Shown: positions 25,563 through 34,809, counted from the first letter of the stretch. The stretch: DNA of 48,708 nt from Deltaproteobacteria bacterium (GCA_005879805.1 VBKL01000105.1:1-48708), one strand, 5' to 3'. Notes: generated by a model from the sequence alone, not told the origin. Made by a program: numbers and translations.

Positions 25563-26729
25563 ATGGACGACCTGCGTATCCGGCGACCGTTCCGACGGCG
25601 ACTGCTCGCGGTGATGCTAGCCGCCGGGCTGCTGCCGCTTCTGGGCGGCGGTCTCGTCGCCGGTCTCGGCTTGTCGCGCATGCTCTCGCTCTCGCTCGCC
25701 CCGCTCGATCCGCTGCTCGAGAGGGCCCAGCGCACGGCACCCGATCCGGCGCTGGCGCGCGACCTGTCCCAGGCGCGTCTCGATCTGTTGCAAGCGGAGC
25801 TCGCGCGCCGATCCCTCGCGCACCTCGCGCCCTGGGCGCTCCTCGGCGCGGTAGCGATCTCGGGCCTGGTTCTCGCCGCTGCGGCCGTTGCGCTGGGCAG
25901 CGCGCTCTCCGGCCCGGTCGAGCGGCTCGCTCGAGGGATGATGCGAGTCGCCGAAGGCGACCTCGCGCACCGCCTGCCGGAGGAAGGCCGCGCCGACGAG
26001 CTTGGCCTCCTGGTCCGCGAATTCAACCGCATGACCTCCGAGCTCGAGGCGCAGCGCGCCCGCCTCCAGCTCACCGAGGAGCTCGCTGCCTGGCAGTCCG
26101 TCGCCCGCGGCCTCGCGCACGAGCTGAAAAACCCCCTCACCGCAATGCGGCTCGCCATCGCCCGCGTCGCGCGGCTCGACTCGCAGCCCGCGGCGGAATC
26201 CGCGCAGCTGCTCGGGGAGCAGATCGACGTCTTGCTCCGCATGACGGAGAGCTTTTCCCAGTTCGCCAAGCTGCCCGCTCCACGCAAGGTGCCCGTCGAT
26301 CTGGCCGACCTCCTCCGCGAGACGAGCAGCCTCTATTCGGGAGGCGCGCCGGTGCCCATCGAGTGCTCCGCCGATCCGCTCCGGCTCGATGGCGACCCGG
26401 ATCAGCTCCGCCGCGCCTTCGGCAACCTCATCAAGAATGCGCTGGAAGCTTCGCGCCCGGGCGACGGCCCGGTGGAAGTCACCGCGCGCGCCGACGGCCA
26501 GAAGGCGCGCGTCCTGGTGCGGGACAGGGGCGCGGGCATACCGGCGCGGCTCGACGGCGCGCAGCTCTTGCGATCGCTTGGGACGACGAAGCCGCAGGGA
26601 TCCGGACTCGGGCTGCCCATCGCGCAGAAGATCGTCCACGAGCACGGCGGTACGCTGCTCCTCGAGCCTCGCGAAGGCCGCGGGGCGCAAGCGGTGGTCG
26701 AGCTTCCTCTCGGCGGGGAGAGGCGGTGA
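25563..26729 (+). CDS. Sensor histidine kinase (NtrY-like)
   Basis: A 388-residue membrane kinase. Two membrane segments (VMLAAGLLPLLGGGLVAGLG, and WALLGAVAISGLVLAAAAVA) enclose a short extracytoplasmic loop. A HAMP domain follows (GPVERLARGMMRVAEGDLAH), then the H-box LAHELKNPLTAM with the phospho-His near residue 185. The ATPase has the N box NLIKNALEAS, the G1 box DRGAGIP and the G2 box GSGLGLPIAQKI. The ATG at 25563 is preferred to the upstream TTG. The stop overlaps the response-regulator start by four bases, so the pair is co-expressed. The signal it senses is unknown. Confidence 0.92.
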   Translation: MDDLRIRRPFRRRLLAVMLAAGLLPLLGGGLVAGLGLSRMLSLSLAPLDPLLERAQRTAPDPALARDLSQARLDLLQAELARRSLAHLAPWALLGAVAISGLVLAAAAVALGSALSGPVERLARGMMRVAEGDLAHRLPEEGRADELGLLVREFNRMTSELEAQRARLQLTEELAAWQSVARGLAHELKNPLTAMRLAIARVARLDSQPAAESAQLLGEQIDVLLRMTESFSQFAKLPAPRKVPVDLADLLRETSSLYSGGAPVPIECSADPLRLDGDPDQLRRAFGNLIKNALEASRPGDGPVEVTARADGQKARVLVRDRGAGIPARLDGAQLLRSLGTTKPQGSGLGLPIAQKIVHEHGGTLLLEPREGRGAQAVVELPLGGERR

Positions 26730-28090
26730 GCCGCCGCATCCTGCTCGTGGACGACGATCCTGCGGTGTTGCGCGGCGTCTCCGGTCTCTTGCAAGACGAA
26801 GGGTACCGCACCGAGACGGCGGCGACGGCGGCGCAGGCGCACGAGGTGCTCTCGCGCGATCCGCCGGCGGCGGTGATCCTCGATCTCGGGCTTCCGGGAG
26901 AGAGCGGCCTCTCCTTGCTCGCGCGCCTTCCCCGGCCTCTTCCGGCGCCGGTGGTGGTCCTCTCCGGCGGGGCGACGCCGGGCGAGGCGGCGCAGGCGCT
27001 CAAGCTCGGCGCCACCGACTTCGTCGAGAAGCCGCCCAGCGCCGAGCGCCTCCTCACCGCGCTGGCCAACGCGCTCGCCCTCCGCGACCTCGAGGACGAG
27101 CGAGAGCGCTTGCGGGAGGAGCTGGCGCAGCCGGGAAATCTGGTCGGCGAGAGCGCCGCGCTGGTCGAGCTGCGCAAGGTCATCGCCCGCGTCGCTCCGA
27201 CCGATTCCCTCATCCTCGTCGAGGGAGAAACGGGCACGGGCAAAGAGCGCGTCGCGCGCGCGCTTCATCTCGCCTCGGGCCGCAAGGGTCGCTTCGTGGC
27301 GGTGAACTGCGCCGCCATTCCCGCCCCGCTCCTCGAGAGCGAGCTGTTCGGCGCCGAGAAGGGCGCCTTCACCGGCGCCACGGCGCGGCGCATCGGGCGT
27401 TTCGAGCAGGCGCAGAAGGGAACGCTGCTCCTCGACGAGATCGGCGAGTTGCCGCTCGATCTGCAGGCGAAGCTCCTCCGCGTGCTCGAGGAACGCGAGG
27501 TCTCGCGGCTCGGCGGCGGAGCTCCGGTCGCCATCGACGTGCGCGTCGTCGCCGCCACCCATCGAGATCTCGGCAGGGCCGTCGCGGAGGGCCGCTTCCG
27601 ACAGGATCTCTACTACCGGCTCGCGGTGTTTCCCATCCGGATCGCGCCGCTCCGGGAGCGTTCCGGCGACGTGGTCCCGCTCCTGCGCGCCTTCGTCGCG
27701 GACCTTCGCGGACCGCAAACGGAGCTGACCATCGCTCCGGAAGGCGAGCGCGCCCTCCGCGCCCATCCCTGGCCAGGAAACGTGCGCGAGCTGCGCAATT
27801 TCGCGGAGCGTTTGCACCTCCTGCGCGATCCCGGCCCGCTCACCGTGGACGCGGAGACGGCGGCGCTCCTCGCGCCCGCTACCAGATCGCCGGAAAGCGC
27901 GACGTGGGGACTGGGAACGCTCTCCTATCGCGAGCTTTGCGAGGAGGCGGAGCGGAAGATCCTCCGCGAGGCCCTCGAGCGCAGCGAGGGAAACGTGGCC
28001 GCGGCGGCCCGCCTGCTCAGGGTCGATCGCGGCAATCTCTACCGCCGGATCAAGGCCCTCGGCGTGGATGCCGACGACGAGCCGATGTAG
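26726..28090 (+). CDS. Sigma-54-dependent response regulator (NtrC/NtrX family)
   Basis: A 454-residue activator. The receiver domain has DDD (near residues 8-10) and the phospho-Asp of VILDLGLPGES. The AAA+ domain carries Walker A GETGTGKE (about residue 168), the sigma-54 contact motif GAFTGA (about 212) and Walker B GTLLLDEIGE. A Fis-type helix-turn-helix ends the protein (GNVAAAARLLRVDRGNLYRR). The GTG overlaps the kinase stop (GTGA). Just beyond its stop lie two tandem 19-base palindromes and a -24/-12 promoter, so it very likely activates the Omp85-like gene downstream. Excellent match to the family; the signal and regulon beyond this are unknown. Confidence 0.95.
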   Translation: MSRRILLVDDDPAVLRGVSGLLQDEGYRTETAATAAQAHEVLSRDPPAAVILDLGLPGESGLSLLARLPRPLPAPVVVLSGGATPGEAAQALKLGATDFVEKPPSAERLLTALANALALRDLEDERERLREELAQPGNLVGESAALVELRKVIARVAPTDSLILVEGETGTGKERVARALHLASGRKGRFVAVNCAAIPAPLLESELFGAEKGAFTGATARRIGRFEQAQKGTLLLDEIGELPLDLQAKLLRVLEEREVSRLGGGAPVAIDVRVVAATHRDLGRAVAEGRFRQDLYYRLAVFPIRIAPLRERSGDVVPLLRAFVADLRGPQTELTIAPEGERALRAHPWPGNVRELRNFAERLHLLRDPGPLTVDAETAALLAPATRSPESATWGLGTLSYRELCEEAERKILREALERSEGNVAAAARLLRVDRGNLYRRIKALGVDADDEPM

Positions 28091-28121
28091 CGGGGACATC
28101 GTCGATGTCAGAGCGACATCG
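28083..28121 (+). promoter_or_regulatory. Tandem 19-base palindromes, candidate enhancer (UAS) for the sigma-54 activator
   Basis: CGATGTAGCGGGGACATCG (28083-28101) and CGATGTCAGAGCGACATCG (28103-28121). The second is a perfect 7-5-7 inverted repeat and the first has one mismatch. Starts are 20 bases apart (two helical turns). Centres lie about 108 and 88 bases before the predicted sigma-54 transcription start, as expected for enhancer sites of NtrC-type activators. The first overlaps the activator's own stop. Confidence 0.7.
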
Positions 28122-28173
28122 CCCTTCCGGAGGCGACCCTCGCGATTGCGCGCCCTTGCGCGATCGCCCGGGC

Positions 28174-28189
28174 TGGCGCGCGAAGTGCT
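28174..28189 (+). promoter_or_regulatory. Sigma-54 (-24/-12) promoter
   Basis: TGGCGCGCGAAGTGCT matches TGGCACG-N4-TTGCW with the invariant GG (28175-28176) and GC (28187-28188) at the correct 12-base offset. Only positions 5 and 12 of the consensus differ. Transcription would start near 28200, followed by a strong ribosome binding site (GAGGGAGG, 28203-28210) and the ATG at 28216. Confidence 0.65.
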
Positions 28190-28215
28190 GGAGAAGCGCA
28201 TCGAGGGAGGCACCG

Positions 28216-30209
28216 ATGCGTTCCGCGTTCTCGACACCTCGCGCCCGATTCCTGGCCGTCTGCCCCGCCCTGCTGCTCTTCGCAAGCCCGGCTGCCGCTC
28301 GGGGCAAGGCGAGAGAAGAGCAGACCGGGTGCATGCGCATCGTCTCCCGCGACGAGGCGCTGGCGGCGACGCTCCGGTCGGACGCCTTTCGCGACCTCCG
28401 CGATCCCGTCGCCGTCCGCGTCTCCGGTTTGCAGTCGCTTCCCGAGGACGATGTCTGGCAACTGGTCGGAGGAAGGCCCGCCGCTCCTCTCTCCCGCGAC
28501 GAAGCGGTGGCGCTCCTCGCTCGTCTCCAAAGCACCGGCCTGTTCTCGGGCATCGCGCTTTCCCTCGACGACGGTCCCACCCTGAACCTCGAGCTGACGG
28601 AGAATCTTCGCGTCCGCGCCGTCCGCCTGCGCGGCCTTTCCGAGTTCCGCAGCGAGGACGTCCTCGACCGGCTCCTCGAAATTCCCTCGTCCTGGGAGGT
28701 CGAGCGCAGCCGCCGCGACATTCGCGCCGCGGAGCCGACGGAGTGCGCCGCCGCGCTGCCGCCTCGCGACCTCCTCGCTCGCGCCGAGAACGGCGACGTC
28801 AGTCCCGGCATCCTCTGGAAGGGTCTGCGGGGCGCGCTCGATCGGGTCGTCCGCTACCTGCGCGGCCGCGGCTACCCGCTCGCACGGCTGGAAGGAAGCC
28901 TGAGCCCGTCGGGAATCCTCCAGCTCGACATCGACGAGGGACGGCTTTCCGGCGTCGAGGTCCGCGGGCTCGATGCCGGGCTTGCCCGGGACATCGTCGC
29001 GGAATTGCACCTCGACCGCGGCGACATCTTCTCCACCGGCGAGCTGTCGAGCGCACTCGAGCGCGTCGAGCGGCGCTGGCCGTGCGCCCCGAGCGCAAGC
29101 GGAGCGACGCGCAGTGGGTCGAGCTCCTGCGGCATACCCCGGTGACGGGGTTCGCTCCCGGCGTCGCCGCTACCGCGACCTTCTACGACCCGAAGGACCG
29201 GGTCCATCTAATGGTCGACGCTGCCGTGAACCTCAACACCCGCCGTCCAAGCCGGACGCAGACCACCGGGACCTTCCTCCAGCGATTCGGCGCGCACGAG
29301 CTGACGGATGTGCTGCTCGGCACGCGCTTGCGAATCCCGGCGCTCGACGTGGCCGAGGTGGGCGTCCAGATCCATGCGCTCACCGACACGAACGATCGAT
29401 GGCGGATCTCGGCGATCGACTCCTACCTCTACTCGGCGCTGATCAACCGCGCCGATCGCGAGTACTACCGGCGCACCGGATACGCAGCGATCCTCACCAC
29501 GCACCTGTTGGAGATGTTGACGCTGGGCGCGGAGTACCGCCGCGACCAGTACGATCCGCTGGCGGCCCCGCCTCGCGTCTGGACCATCTTCAACAAGGAC
29601 GACCCCCGCTATGGCTCGGCGCCGGTCGATCGCGGCGAGATGGGATCGGTCGTCCTCCGCGCCGAGTACCGCAGCGAGAAGGTCCCGCTCCATCGCGTCG
29701 GCTCGATGTGGCGCAACCCGGAAACGTCGCTCCTGCCGCTGCAGCCGGGTATGGTCGGTGTGCGCAGCCTGAACACCGTGGAGATTGCCGATCGCTCCCT
29801 GGGCGGCATCTTCGATTTCACCAAGCTGGTGACCGACAGCTTCGTCGTCGTCGATACCGATCCGTCGGGGAGCGTCACGCTCCGCGTCCGGGGCGCCTTC
29901 GGGCGCGGGCTCCCTTTGCAGAAGCAGGAGGGCCTCGGGGGCTGGGGGGCGCTGCGCGGGTACGACTTCAAGGAGTTCCGCGGAGATGCTTCCTTCCTCG
30001 CCACCTTGCAGCGCGACTGGAACCACTTCGGAGTGTTCTTCGACGTGGGATCGGTGCGGCAACGAAGCGACTGGATCGATCCCAAGACTTCGCTGGGCGC
30101 GAGCTTCTCCTTCGCCGACGGCAGCACGCGCATGGAAGCAGCCTGGCGCCTCGACGGCCGCGCGCGGCTGCTCCCCGATTTCCGCATCCTCTTCGCGGTG
30201 CCGCTGTGA
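28216..30209 (+). CDS. Omp85/BamA-like outer-membrane protein with POTRA domains (apparent frameshift)
   Basis: A cleavable signal peptide (FLAVCPALLLFASPAAA) leads into two or three POTRA-like repeats (VRVSGLQSLPEDDVWQLVGG; VRAVRLRGLSEFRSEDVLDR) and then a beta-barrel region with many alternating strands, ending ILFAVPL. Repaired length is about 664 residues. The frame breaks near 29065-29085: it is lost after ERVERRW and resumes with VRPERKRSDAQWVELL, as if one base were missing. Both halves keep normal codon bias. Members insert or export outer-membrane proteins or lipids. It sits behind a sigma-54 promoter and next to a matching two-component system. The last residue is Leu, not the usual aromatic. 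Confidence 0.72.
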
Positions 30210-30564
30210 AGTTCCTCTGGCCGATCCTCCTCGACCGGCGCCGGCTGACGGTGGCGCTCTTGCTCCTCGCCGGGGCCGCACGGGCGCAGGAGGTCGCGTG
30301 CCGGGCAGTGCTCGCCGGGACCCGGGCGCTGGTCGATGCAACCGTGCACGGCTTGCTCGATCGCGACCTCTTGCGCGTCGTCAAGCTCGGCCTCGCCGGC
30401 CGGCTCACCGTCGAGACCACGGTGGTCCGCCGGCGTCATTTGTGGTTCGGGCGCGTCGTTTCCAGGACCACGCGGGATCTCCCGCTGGTCTGGTCCGAGG
30501 AGCGGGGCCTAACGATCTGGTGCGCTCGACCAGCACCACCTGCCCGGTCGAGCCCCGCCGTTAG
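30206..30564 (+). CDS. DUF4390-like exported protein (3' end uncertain, probable frameshift)
   Basis: A GTG start overlaps the Omp85-like stop. Signal-like residues LTVALLLLAGAARAQ are followed by a segment (GLAGRLTVETTVVRRRHLWF, then SRTTRDLPLVWSEERG) resembling DUF4390 cores. Its frame has no stop until 31705, running antisense through the next gene, which is not credible. A one-base loss near 30500-30515 would end it at 30564, eight bases before the convergent stop. The end is therefore estimated. A role in envelope assembly with its neighbour is inferred only from context. Confidence 0.5.
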
Positions 30565-30571
30565 TGCCGAT

Positions 30572-31477
30572 TCAAGAACTGGCGATGACCTGCCGCACCG
30601 TCTCGCCGTAGGTCCGCCCCAATACGCCGCACAGGGTGCCGAGGAACTTGAAACCGACGGTGAAGTTGAGGTGGGTCGCCTTCTCCAGTGCGTCGAGATC
30701 CACCTTGGCGAGCTGCGCGGGAGTCGCCGCGAACACCGAGGCGGAGCGCGGCTTGCCATCGACGAAGGCCATGACGCCGAAGAGATCGCGCGGTCCCAGC
30801 CGGGCGAGCGTCCGCTCCTTGCCGCCGGAGAGCTTCTTGCGCACTTCCAGCTCTCCCTCGCGGACGAGGAAGAAGCTGCGCGTCGCTTCGCCTTCCTCGA
30901 CGACGCGCTGGCCGGGCGAAGCGGAAAGCTCGTGGCCGAGGAGCGCGAGCCACGCTGCCTCGTCCTCGCTCACATGAGGCGACCGCTCGGCCGAATCGGA
31001 AGGCGTCGCGGCGCTGCCGCTCGCCGCGGGTTGGGCCGCGATTTCGTTCGCCGCCCGCAGCTTCTCGCTGATCGAGCGGCTGTAGACGTGCAAGAGGCCT
31101 ACGGCCAGATTGCGATGGGCAAGCAACTCGTGGCGCAGGGGGTTCTTCGGGATCGCCCGCACGATGGTGTCTTCGCGGGCGATGTAGCGGACTCCCTCCG
31201 GCAGCTTGGCGAATGCCTCCACCTCCCCGAAGAGATCGCCGGGGCGAAGTTGACAGAGCACGACCTCGCCCCGGCGGGTCTTCGCGCGGACCTCGATGAG
31301 CCCGGAGACCACCAGGCAGATCGAGTCGTTGGGATGGCCCGCTGCGAGGATCTCGTGACCCGCCTTGAACTCGTCGAGCTTGGAGATCGCCTCCAGGCGA
31401 TCCCGATCCTTCCGATCGAGGTGGGCGAAGCGCTCGCTGGTCGCGAAGGCGTGCATAGGCGAGCGAGGCTGCCGCAT
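30572..31477 (-). CDS. Protein with two cyclic-nucleotide-binding (CNB) domains
   Basis: A 301-residue protein with two CNB beta-roll domains, the first around residues 37-115 (LVVSGLIEVRAKTRRGEVVL, LRPGDLFGEVEAF) and the second around 180-265 (FFLVREGELEVRKKLSGG, LGPRDLFGVMAFVDGKPRSA). The phosphate-binding cassette is degenerate (no clear FGE...RxA in the first; FGV in place of FGE in the second), so cNMP binding is uncertain. No DNA-binding or enzyme domain follows. The ATG at 31477 has a GGAAG ribosome binding site; an ATG at 31456 is possible. It lies 41 bases after the SUMF1-domain gene and is probably co-transcribed. Confidence 0.85.
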   Translation of the reverse strand: MRQPRSPMHAFATSERFAHLDRKDRDRLEAISKLDEFKAGHEILAAGHPNDSICLVVSGLIEVRAKTRRGEVVLCQLRPGDLFGEVEAFAKLPEGVRYIAREDTIVRAIPKNPLRHELLAHRNLAVGLLHVYSRSISEKLRAANEIAAQPAASGSAATPSDSAERSPHVSEDEAAWLALLGHELSASPGQRVVEEGEATRSFFLVREGELEVRKKLSGGKERTLARLGPRDLFGVMAFVDGKPRSASVFAATPAQLAKVDLDALEKATHLNFTVGFKFLGTLCGVLGRTYGETVRQVIASS

Positions 31478-31518
31478 CGGCGCTTCCAGGGCAAGCGCTG
31501 GCAGGTGATTTCCACGCC

Positions 31519-32301
31519 CTATCGCGCCAATCGGAACCCGATGTTGGAGAACCGGGCGGGCTCGGGCCAGCCGTTGCGATGGGCGCAGCGAAGCTGCGGC
31601 GGATGCGCGTTCCAGCCTCCGCCGCGCGCCGCGCGCAAGCCGCCCTGTCCGAACGGGTCCTGGACCCATTCCCAGACGTTGCCCGCGCAATCCCACAGGC
31701 CGTAGGGGCTCCGTCCCGCGGGGAAGCAACCGATCGGCAAGGTGTGCCGGGCGCCGCCGCGATGGTGGGCCCGCGCCGGGTCCCAGCCATCTCCCCACGG
31801 GTACCGCCGTCCGTCCTCGCCGCGCGCGGCCCGCTCCCATTCCGCTTCGGTAGGCAATCGTGCGGAGGCGAAGCCGGCAAATGCTTCTGCTTCGTACCAA
31901 CTCACGCCGACCACCGGCTGGTTCGGACCGAGATAAGCGCGCCAGCCGGGATCGTCCCAGAAGCGCGGGCGGACGGCTCCGGTGCGCGACCGCCATTCCC
32001 AACCGGGCTCGCTCCACAGCGATCGGTCCGCGTACCCCTGCGCGACGAAGCGGGCGAATTCCATCACGGTCACCGGCGCGGCGGCGATCTCGTAGGCCGA
32101 GGTGTGGACGCGAACCTGCGGATGCTCGCTGGCCTCGCCGTCGGGCGGGTCGGTTCCACGGAGGAACGATCCCGCCTCGATCCGCACGAAGACCCCTGCG
32201 CGCGGGTCCGCCTCGCCCAACTGCCTTGCGGCGGCGACGCGTTCCTGCAGCGTTCCCGTCTGTTCAGGATCTTCAAGGATGTCAGGAATGGCCTGGATCA
32301 T
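31519..32301 (-). CDS. SUMF1/FGE-fold protein (formylglycine-generating-enzyme family)
   Basis: A 260-residue protein with the complete FGE-sulfatase fold: PVTVMEFARFVAQGY, PVVGVSWYEAEAFAGFASAR, LPTEAEWERAARG, YPWGD, CAGNVWEWVQDPFG and a final SNIGFRLAR. True FGE enzymes have two copper-binding Cys in the RGGSW...C...YC segment. Here that stretch reads RGGGWNAHPPQLRCAHRNGW, keeping only one. It may therefore be a non-oxidase relative (for example PvdO- or EgtB-like) or a partner protein. No sulfatase gene is nearby. It precedes the CNB-domain gene in a probable two-gene operon. Confidence 0.85.
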   Translation of the reverse strand: MIQAIPDILEDPEQTGTLQERVAAARQLGEADPRAGVFVRIEAGSFLRGTDPPDGEASEHPQVRVHTSAYEIAAAPVTVMEFARFVAQGYADRSLWSEPGWEWRSRTGAVRPRFWDDPGWRAYLGPNQPVVGVSWYEAEAFAGFASARLPTEAEWERAARGEDGRRYPWGDGWDPARAHHRGGARHTLPIGCFPAGRSPYGLWDCAGNVWEWVQDPFGQGGLRAARGGGWNAHPPQLRCAHRNGWPEPARFSNIGFRLAR

Positions 32302-32350
32302 CGCGTTGGATCGGGAGCAGAGTGCAATTCTCGTTCAGGGGGCAAAGCGA

Positions 32351-33601
32351 ATGAAGGCTTCATTCATCCCCTCGTGCGCGATGCTCGCCCTGGTGACTGG
32401 CTGCGGACAAGCCCACATCGACGGCATCGACGTTCGCGGCCAGGTCACGTACCAGGCGACCGGCGCACCCTTTCCTGGCGCCAAGGTCAAGGTCGGAGAC
32501 AAGCCGATAGCTACCGCGGACGGCGAAGGAAGATTCGCCGTTTCGTCCGTCGTCGTCCCCTACGACCTCACCGCGGTCAGTGCGGACGGCACCGCCGCCA
32601 CGGTGTACGCCGGACTGACCCGGAAGGACCCCATCATTTCCGTCTCGGTTCCCGGCGGTTCGCCGCCGGCGACCCGGAGCGCCATCGTCACCGGTCACCT
32701 GGGGGGCGGTCTTGCTCTGCCCTTGCCGGCGAGACACCAGATCGTGGTAGCGCTGGTGGCGCCGAAAAACGCGAGGGCGGGAATCACCGCGACCAGACTT
32801 GGCCTGGACGGCACCTATTCCCTTGCCTTGAGGTGGCAGGGCGAGGCGAACCTCAGCGGCACGCTCCGCGCTCTCGAATGGCTGGTGGACGCCAACGGCA
32901 ATGCCGTCTCGTACGACGCCGCCGTGAGCGTTCCCATGACCGTGGCCGACGCGGGAAGTTCCCAAGGTGTGGATCTGAACCTGACCACCGTCGACAATGC
33001 CCGGCTCGCCGGAACGTTTTCGACAGCGCCGGGATATCAACTGCTCGTACATCTGATGTATGCCGCTTACTCGCCCAGCAGCTCGCTGATTCTCGGGACG
33101 AGCAGGTCGGCCGGCATCTCGAGTGCAGCATTCGATTATCCGGTTTTTTCCGCGCCTGGAGTCGGGCTCGGCATCAGGGCAATCGCGCAAGATTCCCACG
33201 GCGCGCTGGTACAGGCCTGGCGGGTCGGGGCTTCCCCTGAAACGGCGATCTCCCTGGCCGTGCCCGCGGCCCCGACGCTACGAGTCCCTGCCGGGACGGT
33301 GAGCGCCGGGGCGGATTTCTCCTGGACCCCGCTCGACGGCGCCATCTACCACTTCGAGGCGAACCCGCAAACGGAGGGCGCGCCGTCGCTCGACGCCCTC
33401 ACGGCGGCCACGAGCTTCCAGCTGCCGGACCTGTCCGCGATGGGCTTCGTCTGGCCGAAATCGGCCTCCTACAGCGCGTTCCTTTTCGGCGTCAGCCCGC
33501 GCGTGCCGGACGACGTCGCGGCCGGGGAGGAGTTTCCCCCGCCAGACCGCGACGGCGTCATGGCGATTGCGTCGTCGTCGGGATTCACCATCGCTCCCTA
33601 G
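32351..33601 (+). CDS. Lipoprotein with carboxypeptidase-regulatory-like domain
   Basis: A 416-residue lipoprotein with signal peptide MKASFIPSCAMLALVTGC (lipobox LVTGC) and a strong ribosome binding site (CAGGGGGC). Residues 30-90 form a carboxypeptidase-regulatory-like/CnaB-type beta domain (VRGQVTYQATGAPFPGAKVK, ADGEGRFAVSS). The remaining 320 residues are mostly beta-sheet with no enzyme motif; the middle part, GHLGGGLALPL...VALVAP, looks like another Ig-like domain. It faces the opposite strand from its neighbours. Probably a surface-exposed structural or binding protein; no function can be named. Confidence 0.78.
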   Translation: MKASFIPSCAMLALVTGCGQAHIDGIDVRGQVTYQATGAPFPGAKVKVGDKPIATADGEGRFAVSSVVVPYDLTAVSADGTAATVYAGLTRKDPIISVSVPGGSPPATRSAIVTGHLGGGLALPLPARHQIVVALVAPKNARAGITATRLGLDGTYSLALRWQGEANLSGTLRALEWLVDANGNAVSYDAAVSVPMTVADAGSSQGVDLNLTTVDNARLAGTFSTAPGYQLLVHLMYAAYSPSSSLILGTSRSAGISSAAFDYPVFSAPGVGLGIRAIAQDSHGALVQAWRVGASPETAISLAVPAAPTLRVPAGTVSAGADFSWTPLDGAIYHFEANPQTEGAPSLDALTAATSFQLPDLSAMGFVWPKSASYSAFLFGVSPRVPDDVAAGEEFPPPDRDGVMAIASSSGFTIAP

Positions 33602-33607
33602 ACGGCG

Positions 33608-34729
33608 CTACATGCCCGGGAACGGCAGCGGATCGTCGGTCGTGAAGTCCACGGTCGAGAAATCGAAATCGGTCGCGGCGTTGTCCACGGCGGGCACGGT
33701 TCCGAACACGGCGTCACACGCCGCTGCCGTCACGCCCGAGCTCTGCCGCGAGCTTCCCTGCACCGTCGCGCCGGTCGAGTCCTCGAGCTTCATCATCCAG
33801 AAGTTCTCCGAGGGATGATGGCGCCGGTCGACGCTCTGCGCGCAGGTCACGCCCTCCCACTTATCGCCCGCCGCGACCTGACCGCCGGTGGCTCCGGCGT
33901 CGGCGCGGAAGTGGATCTCGCCGCTCGCCGTCACGACGAAGCGAGCGACGGCGCTCACCGGAGTGGTTCCAGTCGAGCTTCCGCCGGGCCCGGCGCAGCC
34001 GAGCGCGAGCGTGTCGACGAACTTCAGGCTTCCGCCCTTGCCGGGCTCCTTGAAGAAGACGTACTTGCCGGTGCGCGGCCGCTCCCCGTTGTTGGAGAGG
34101 TTGGTCATGGTCGCGATCACCTTCTTGGAGGTGGGCTCCGCGTCGAACGAGACGACCAGCTTGCCGGTGGCTCCGTCGCCCGTGACGGAATTCAACGCAT
34201 CGAGATCGAGCGTCGCGTTGCCCGAGCCGTCATGGATGGAAGGATCGCGCTCCAGCGTCGCGGAGTAGACGACGACGAAGGCGGTGTCGGGATCCGCGGC
34301 GCGCTTCACGTCCAGCTCGGCGCTGAACGATTGATCGCCGGTCTTGTCGACCGTGTAGCGAAAGGCGAACCCGTCGACGACGCGCTCCCAGACGCCTGTG
34401 CGCCGGTCGTGGCGGCGTGGAGCGATGCGGCCGGCCAGGCCGATGGGCCGCAGGATGTGCCAGATGGCTTCGTTGGTCGCGTCCACGATCTCATGCGTGC
34501 GCAGGAACAGGTGCGGGTGGCAGGCGTCCGCGGCGGTGAGATCGGCCGCATCCGCGATGGTGAGCGCGGTGGAGGTCGCGGGTGCTTGGGCATCGAGGTC
34601 GCTGATGTCCATCGACATCGAATCGAACGACGGCGTGGCGCGCGCGAGATCGTCGGTGGCACTTCCGCCGCAGGCGGCGACCAACGCCGGAGCGACCGCC
34701 AGGACGACGCGCAGGGTGCGCAGTTTCAT
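33608..34729 (-). CDS. Uncharacterised lipoprotein
   Basis: A 373-residue predicted lipoprotein: MKLRTLRVVLAVAPALVAACGG, with lipobox VAAC, and a GGGAGGG ribosome binding site. The mature region opens with a Ser/Asp-rich stretch and CHPHLFLRTHEIVDATNEAI, then beta-rich segments with a Cys pair (LGCAGPGGSS, GVTCAQSV) and a His-rich SVDRRHHPSENFW. I recognise no named domain. It converges on the lipoprotein gene upstream (six bases between stops) and is divergent from the HAD phosphatase (80 bases between starts). Confidence 0.72.
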   Translation of the reverse strand: MKLRTLRVVLAVAPALVAACGGSATDDLARATPSFDSMSMDISDLDAQAPATSTALTIADAADLTAADACHPHLFLRTHEIVDATNEAIWHILRPIGLAGRIAPRRHDRRTGVWERVVDGFAFRYTVDKTGDQSFSAELDVKRAADPDTAFVVVYSATLERDPSIHDGSGNATLDLDALNSVTGDGATGKLVVSFDAEPTSKKVIATMTNLSNNGERPRTGKYVFFKEPGKGGSLKFVDTLALGCAGPGGSSTGTTPVSAVARFVVTASGEIHFRADAGATGGQVAAGDKWEGVTCAQSVDRRHHPSENFWMMKLEDSTGATVQGSSRQSSGVTAAACDAVFGTVPAVDNAATDFDFSTVDFTTDDPLPFPGM

Positions 34730-34809
34730 TTCGAAATCCCTCCCTTTTCGGATTTCCGTGGTTTCGCAAGAACGACCCGCGCGCCCGGGAACGGGTTAAA
34801 CATGCCGCA

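Noticed and set aside
28973-31705. A 910-codon plus-strand frame from 28973 to 31705
   Set aside because: It is a shadow of the Omp85-like and antisense CNB/SUMF1 genes; only 30206 to about 30500 looks like real coding sequence.
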